Source: UBA3064 sp023258775
GTDB taxonomy: Bacteria > Pseudomonadota > Gammaproteobacteria > Burkholderiales > Burkholderiaceae_E
Direction of reading: 5' to 3'
Assembly (NCBI GenBank): GCA_044355655.1
Contig: JBIKXS010000072.1
Location: 1 to 6,678 of the forward strand
Length of the DNA: 6,678 nucleotides
Position numbers and translations under genes: made by a program. Each line of letters begins with the position of its first letter. Position 1 is the first letter of the stretch. The notes beneath the pieces were generated by a model, which saw only the letters and a list, made by a program, of their open reading frames with translations, did not search any database and was not told where the DNA came from. Positions 6,217 through 6,678 of this stretch are shown here, one piece after another.

Positions 6217-6678
6217 CCATTCTCTTGGCGGTATAAGTTGCCGTTCCTGGAACGCTTTAAACAAACGTCGAAACATCATTTCAGTATCGACAAGCTCGGT
6301 GAATCCTGCCTGATTGAGCTTCACGCCGCTGACAATTGAAAGCGGGGGTGGATTATTCTCCATCCCATAGGCCATGTTCCGATCGGTATATTGAAAGGAC
6401 AAGCCTACGAACGCAGCTAAATCCTTGGGGGACTTGAGATTGAAGCGATCAACAATGCCCGCCCATTGGACCTGGCGCTTTGGCATTTCCTCAGCAAGGC
6501 ACATGGGTTTGCGCTTTCCTGGTTTCATGCCGAGCGCATCGGCGATGGCAGGCCACACGCTCGCCCAATCCATCGGCTCGCCATTGTTCACATTAAAAAT
6601 TTCGTCACGTGCTGCAGGCGCGGTAGCCGCCCAAACACAAACCCGACCCAGCAAATCGGCGTCAACGGCTTGAAAAAC
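6208..6678 (-). CDS. PRISE-type short-chain dehydrogenase/reductase, C-terminal part (5' end outside window)
   Basis: The frame is open to the right edge and ends in TGA at 6210-6208, giving the last 156 residues. The true start is outside the window; the first visible residues VFQAVDADLLGR are internal. Family features are DADLLGRVCVWAATAPAA followed by EIFNVNNGEPMDWASVWP, then GMKPGKRKP, FQYTDRNMAYG, VKLNQAGFTELVDTE and a C-terminal IPP. This order matches the substrate domain of atypical extended SDRs related to progesterone 5-beta-reductase/iridoid synthase (PRISE), NADPH enzymes that reduce enone substrates. The Rossmann nucleotide-binding half lies outside the window. Length of the complete protein would be about 350 residues by family. 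It converges on the DUF35 gene with 34 bp between stops, so it is not in that operon. Substrate unknown; enone or steroid/terpenoid-type reduction is a family-based guess. Confidence 0.87.
   Translation of the reverse strand, partial: VFQAVDADLLGRVCVWAATAPAARDEIFNVNNGEPMDWASVWPAIADALGMKPGKRKPMCLAEEMPKRQVQWAGIVDRFNLKSPKDLAAFVGLSFQYTDRNMAYGMENNPPPLSIVSGVKLNQAGFTELVDTEMMFRRLFKAFQERQLIPPREWQA

Noticed and set aside
6654..6654. TTG at 6654 as the start of the SDR gene
   Set aside because: The frame stays open to the edge, and the residues before it (VDAD) belong to a conserved internal family motif, so the gene is cut by the window.

Overview
The window looks like chromosomal DNA from a proteobacterium. 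The malate synthase G has the N-terminal and active-site wording I associate with Burkholderiales (Betaproteobacteria); this is inference from remembered family sequences, not a search. Base composition is moderate and even. I see no RNA genes, no intact insertion sequence, no CRISPR array and no phage genes. Coding density is high.

Layout, left to right. (1) The last 91 codons of a plus-strand FAD-dependent oxidoreductase of the phytoene-desaturase/PYROXD2 type enter from the left edge and stop at 277. (2) A complete minus-strand malate synthase G gene (glcB, 223-2448) converges on it and overlaps its 3' end by 55 bp. A perfect 10-bp hairpin sits 13 nt past the glcB stop, inside the oxidoreductase reading frame. 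(3) A 176-bp gap (2449-2624) holds the glcB leader, with an AT-rich possible promoter and three related TTGGA...CAAGCG repeats that include two palindromes. (4) A minus-strand AidB-like acyl-CoA dehydrogenase (2625-4517) follows. (5) A divergent gap of about 107 bp contains three tandem 22-bp units, the last of which overlaps the next gene's start. (6) A plus-strand thiolase-fold protein (4625-5758) lacks both thiolase cysteines, and 10 nt behind it comes a DUF35 zinc-ribbon/OB-fold protein (5769-6173). (7) A minus-strand PRISE-type SDR gene converges from the right edge, where it is cut off.

How the genes may fit together. The AidB-like dehydrogenase, thiolase-fold/DUF35 pair, PRISE-type reductase and FAD desaturase-like enzyme are all types found in breakdown of acyl-CoA or enoyl/isoprenoid/steroid-like substrates. 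Malate synthase G condenses glyoxylate with acetyl-CoA and so lets the cell live on C2 units from such breakdown. The substrate cannot be read from the sequence. The most notable element is the thiolase-fold/DUF35 pair. Its missing cysteines and its partner resemble the Ltp2-ChsH2 retro-aldolase arrangement of steroid side-chain degradation more than a normal thiolase. The repeat sets before glcB and in the divergent gap are the main non-coding features.
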